A DNA stretch of 7,050 bases from Gemmatimonadota bacterium (GTDB lineage: Bacteria; Gemmatimonadota; Gemmatimonadetes; Palauibacterales; Palauibacteraceae), in assembly GCA_030598525.1 (NCBI GenBank), contig JAUVPT010000084.1, forward strand, positions 1 through 7,050, written 5' to 3'. Within the stretch, counting starts at the first letter, position 1. Each line of letters begins with the position of its first letter. Both the position numbers and the translations under genes were made by a program. This document shows, in pieces, positions 5,304 to 7,050 of this stretch. The notes beneath the pieces are model-generated. The model made no database searches and was not told the DNA's origin. It saw only the letters and a list, made by a program, of their open reading frames with translations.

Positions 5304-6403
5304 GTTGCCTGGACGCTGAAGGCGTGCAGGGCTGTCGCCTTCACCTGCACCCAGATTCGTGAACCGACGTCGAGCGACAACTCGTCCCCCGCGGCGCGCG
5401 TGATCACCGCGACCCAATGTCCGGCTCCTTCGAGGCGAACGCGCAGAAGACTCCCCGATGACCGTACTTCCGTGACTTTGGCCTGGAATCGATTCCGGGG
5501 ACTGGCCGAGATCTCTGCCCTGGACAGGAACAGGTCTTCCGGGCGATAGACCACCCGGACCTGGTCTCCGGCTTCGGCGGATCCTGTCGCGATCAGTTCC
5601 GAATCACCGACTCGTATCGTGAGCAAGCCGTCGTGGGACGATGCGACGGAGGCCCGGAAGGACAACTCGGCTCCGGTTACTGCCGCGATGAACGGGTCGG
5701 CGGGATTCTCGAACAGGTCCTCGGGTCGGCCCGACTGCACCACGCGTCCATCCCGCAGCACGACGACCCGGTCGGCCAGACTGAAGGCATCGGCCCGGTC
5801 GTGCGTGGCGAGGACGGTCGCATGCCGTCCGTCCCGTGCCACGTGGTCCAGGTCCTCCATGAGGGCGGTTCGAGCCATGGCGTCGAGATTCGCGGCCGGC
5901 TCGTCGAGGAACAGCACGTCCGGCTGCAGTGCCATCGCCCGGGCGATAGCCACCCGCTGGGCTTCGCCTCCCGAGAGGGACCTCGCGTCTCGCTCCATCA
6001 GAGCATCTATGCCGAGCTGTACCGCCGCCTCTTCGGCCATTTCGCGCGTCGATTCCGCGGGGTGACGCCTGAGCCGCAGGCCGATCTCGATGTTCTCCCG
6101 TACGCTTCCGGCCCACAGGTGGGGGCGCTGGAACACGACGGCGCACTGACGGCGCAGCAACCGCTCCGCGTCGCGGCCGGACACTCCCCGGAAGGTGACC
6201 GAACCCGAGTCGGGCCGCTGGAGCATCGCCATGACCCGGAGAAGGGTCGACTTACCGGCGCCGTTGGGCCCGAGGAAAGCCACGACCTCTCCGCCGCGTA
6301 TGTCGACGCTGTCGACATCGAGAAGGAGCCGGTCGCCGGCTCGCACTCGCAGGGCCTGCCCCACGAGGATGCTCTCGGCGTGTGCCGCCTCGTGGGAAGT
6401 CAC
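5300..6403 (-). CDS. tupC: Tungstate/molybdate-type ABC transporter ATP-binding protein with C-terminal TOBE domain
   Basis: This 367-residue ATPase powers import through the permease encoded just upstream. All nucleotide-binding motifs are intact: Walker A GPNGAGKST (45-53), Q-loop Q92, signature LSGGEAQR (143-150), Walker B VLFLDEP (163-169) and switch histidine H201 in ATHD. The part after about residue 245 is a regulatory extension. Its last 60 residues (NRFQAKVTEVRSSGSLLRVR and on) have the TOBE/molybdate-binding pattern, which in related transporters binds oxyanion and inhibits uptake. The GTG start lies in a GTGA overlap with the permease stop. There is no separate ribosome site, so translation is probably coupled. 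Permease identity points to tungstate. ModC or WtpC naming would fit this subunit equally well. Confidence 0.88.
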   Translation of the reverse strand: MTSHEAAHAESILVGQALRVRAGDRLLLDVDSVDIRGGEVVAFLGPNGAGKSTLLRVMAMLQRPDSGSVTFRGVSGRDAERLLRRQCAVVFQRPHLWAGSVRENIEIGLRLRRHPAESTREMAEEAAVQLGIDALMERDARSLSGGEAQRVAIARAMALQPDVLFLDEPAANLDAMARTALMEDLDHVARDGRHATVLATHDRADAFSLADRVVVLRDGRVVQSGRPEDLFENPADPFIAAVTGAELSFRASVASSHDGLLTIRVGDSELIATGSAEAGDQVRVVYRPEDLFLSRAEISASPRNRFQAKVTEVRSSGSLLRVRLEGAGHWVAVITRAAGDELSLDVGSRIWVQVKATALHAFSVQAT

Positions 6404-7050
6404 GCGAGGACCGGCCTGCGAAGGCCACGGCTGTGGAACACCGTCAGACCGAGGTTGATCAGGAAGGCGATCGCAAGCAGCACGGCGCCGAGCGCGATGG
6501 CGACACCGAAGTTCCCACGCCGAGTCTCGAGCACGATGGCCGTCGTCATCACGCGCGTCTCACCCAGCAGGTTACCGCCGACGATCATGACCGCCCCCAC
6601 TTCGCTGATCACGGCGCCGAAGCCAGCGGCGACCGCAGCCACGAGCGAGGCCCGGGCCTCCCGCAGATGCAGGAGAATCGCTTGCCACTGGCTGGCGCCC
6701 AGGCCTCGCGCCTGCTGGCGCACGTCCGGGGGCACGCCGTCCAACGCGGCCAGCGTGACCGCCGCGATGTACGGTCCGGCCAGGATGACCTGGGCAAGAA
6801 TGATCGCGGAAGGCGTGTACAGAAGGCCGAGGGGTCCGGCAGGCCCCGACCTCGACAGCAGGAGATACACCGCGAGTCCCACGACGACAGGTGGAAACGC
6901 CAGGCCGGTGTTGACCAGCGCCACGACTGGCATGCGCAGTCGAAAACGTGACAGGGCGAGGAAGGCCCCGAGCGGAAGGCCTATCAGGGTGGCCAGCAGC
7001 AAGGCCGCGCCCGAGATCGACAGCGACCGGAGGACGACCTCCCACACATA
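6400..7050 (-). CDS. tupB: Tungstate-type ABC transporter permease, 5' end beyond right edge
   Basis: The integral membrane channel subunit imports tungstate, or possibly molybdate, from a periplasmic or lipid-anchored binding protein not present in the window. About 215 residues are visible. Hydrophobic segments lie at about 11-32, 41-64, 79-102, 134-158 and 180-204. The cytoplasmic coupling loop ARGLGASQWQAILLHLREAR (113-132) is the EAA-type contact for the ATPase. The stretches AFPPVVVGLAVYLLLSRSGP and ISEVGAVMIVGGN followed by TRVMTTAIVLET are characteristic of TupB-like permeases. A GTG occurs at 7047, but the frame continues open to the edge and family members usually have extra N-terminal residues, so the true start probably lies outside. 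The stop overlaps the ATPase start by 4 bp. Confidence 0.9.
   Translation of the reverse strand, partial: YVWEVVLRSLSISGAALLLATLIGLPLGAFLALSRFRLRMPVVALVNTGLAFPPVVVGLAVYLLLSRSGPAGPLGLLYTPSAIILAQVILAGPYIAAVTLAALDGVPPDVRQQARGLGASQWQAILLHLREARASLVAAVAAGFGAVISEVGAVMIVGGNLLGETRVMTTAIVLETRRGNFGVAIALGAVLLAIAFLINLGLTVFHSRGLRRPVLA

Noticed and set aside
5604..6318. Open frames on both strands inside the ABC ATPase gene
   Set aside because: All overlap a gene with complete Walker A, signature, Walker B and H-loop motifs. They are out-of-frame shadows with biased Arg/Ser/Pro-rich translations.

Overview
This is a 7 kb stretch of a high-GC bacterial chromosome. The right-hand three quarters runs at roughly 63-66% GC and the left end nearer 52-58%, from spot counts on single lines. 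The lineage cannot be fixed from sequence alone. Hydrogenase-like iron-sulfur proteins and a tungstate-type transporter together suggest an anaerobe or facultative anaerobe, possibly from an environmental phylum with GTG starts and tightly overlapping operons. No rRNA, tRNA, CRISPR array or insertion sequence was seen.

Left block (1-3677, all on the minus strand, read right to left). It opens with a 576-residue fusion protein: two ferredoxin clusters, a hydrogenase-like domain that has lost the usual H-cluster cysteines, a further Cys-rich Fe-S motif, and an intact GGDEF diguanylate cyclase. This overlaps by 4 bp with a 242-residue protein of unknown family whose C-terminal half is an internal duplication. 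A probable terminator follows. Next come a leader region with repeats, a 19-codon small ORF behind a near-perfect Shine-Dalgarno sequence, and a membrane-anchored HD-GYP phosphodiesterase that runs off the left edge. A c-di-GMP-making enzyme with a putative redox or hydrogenase-like sensor therefore sits beside a c-di-GMP-degrading enzyme with a membrane sensor. A local redox-to-c-di-GMP circuit is the most interesting reading of this window, but it is inference.

Middle (3678-4119). A 442-base divergent intergenic region with no convincing gene. It should hold the promoters for both flanking operons.

Right block. A plus-strand operon (4120-5303) encodes two small proteins that appear to be tandem paralogs, followed by thymidine kinase. 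It converges on a minus-strand transporter operon (permease, then ATPase with a C-terminal TOBE domain) of the TupBC tungstate/molybdate type, which enters from the right edge. The stop codons of thymidine kinase and the ATPase interlock within a single CTAG.
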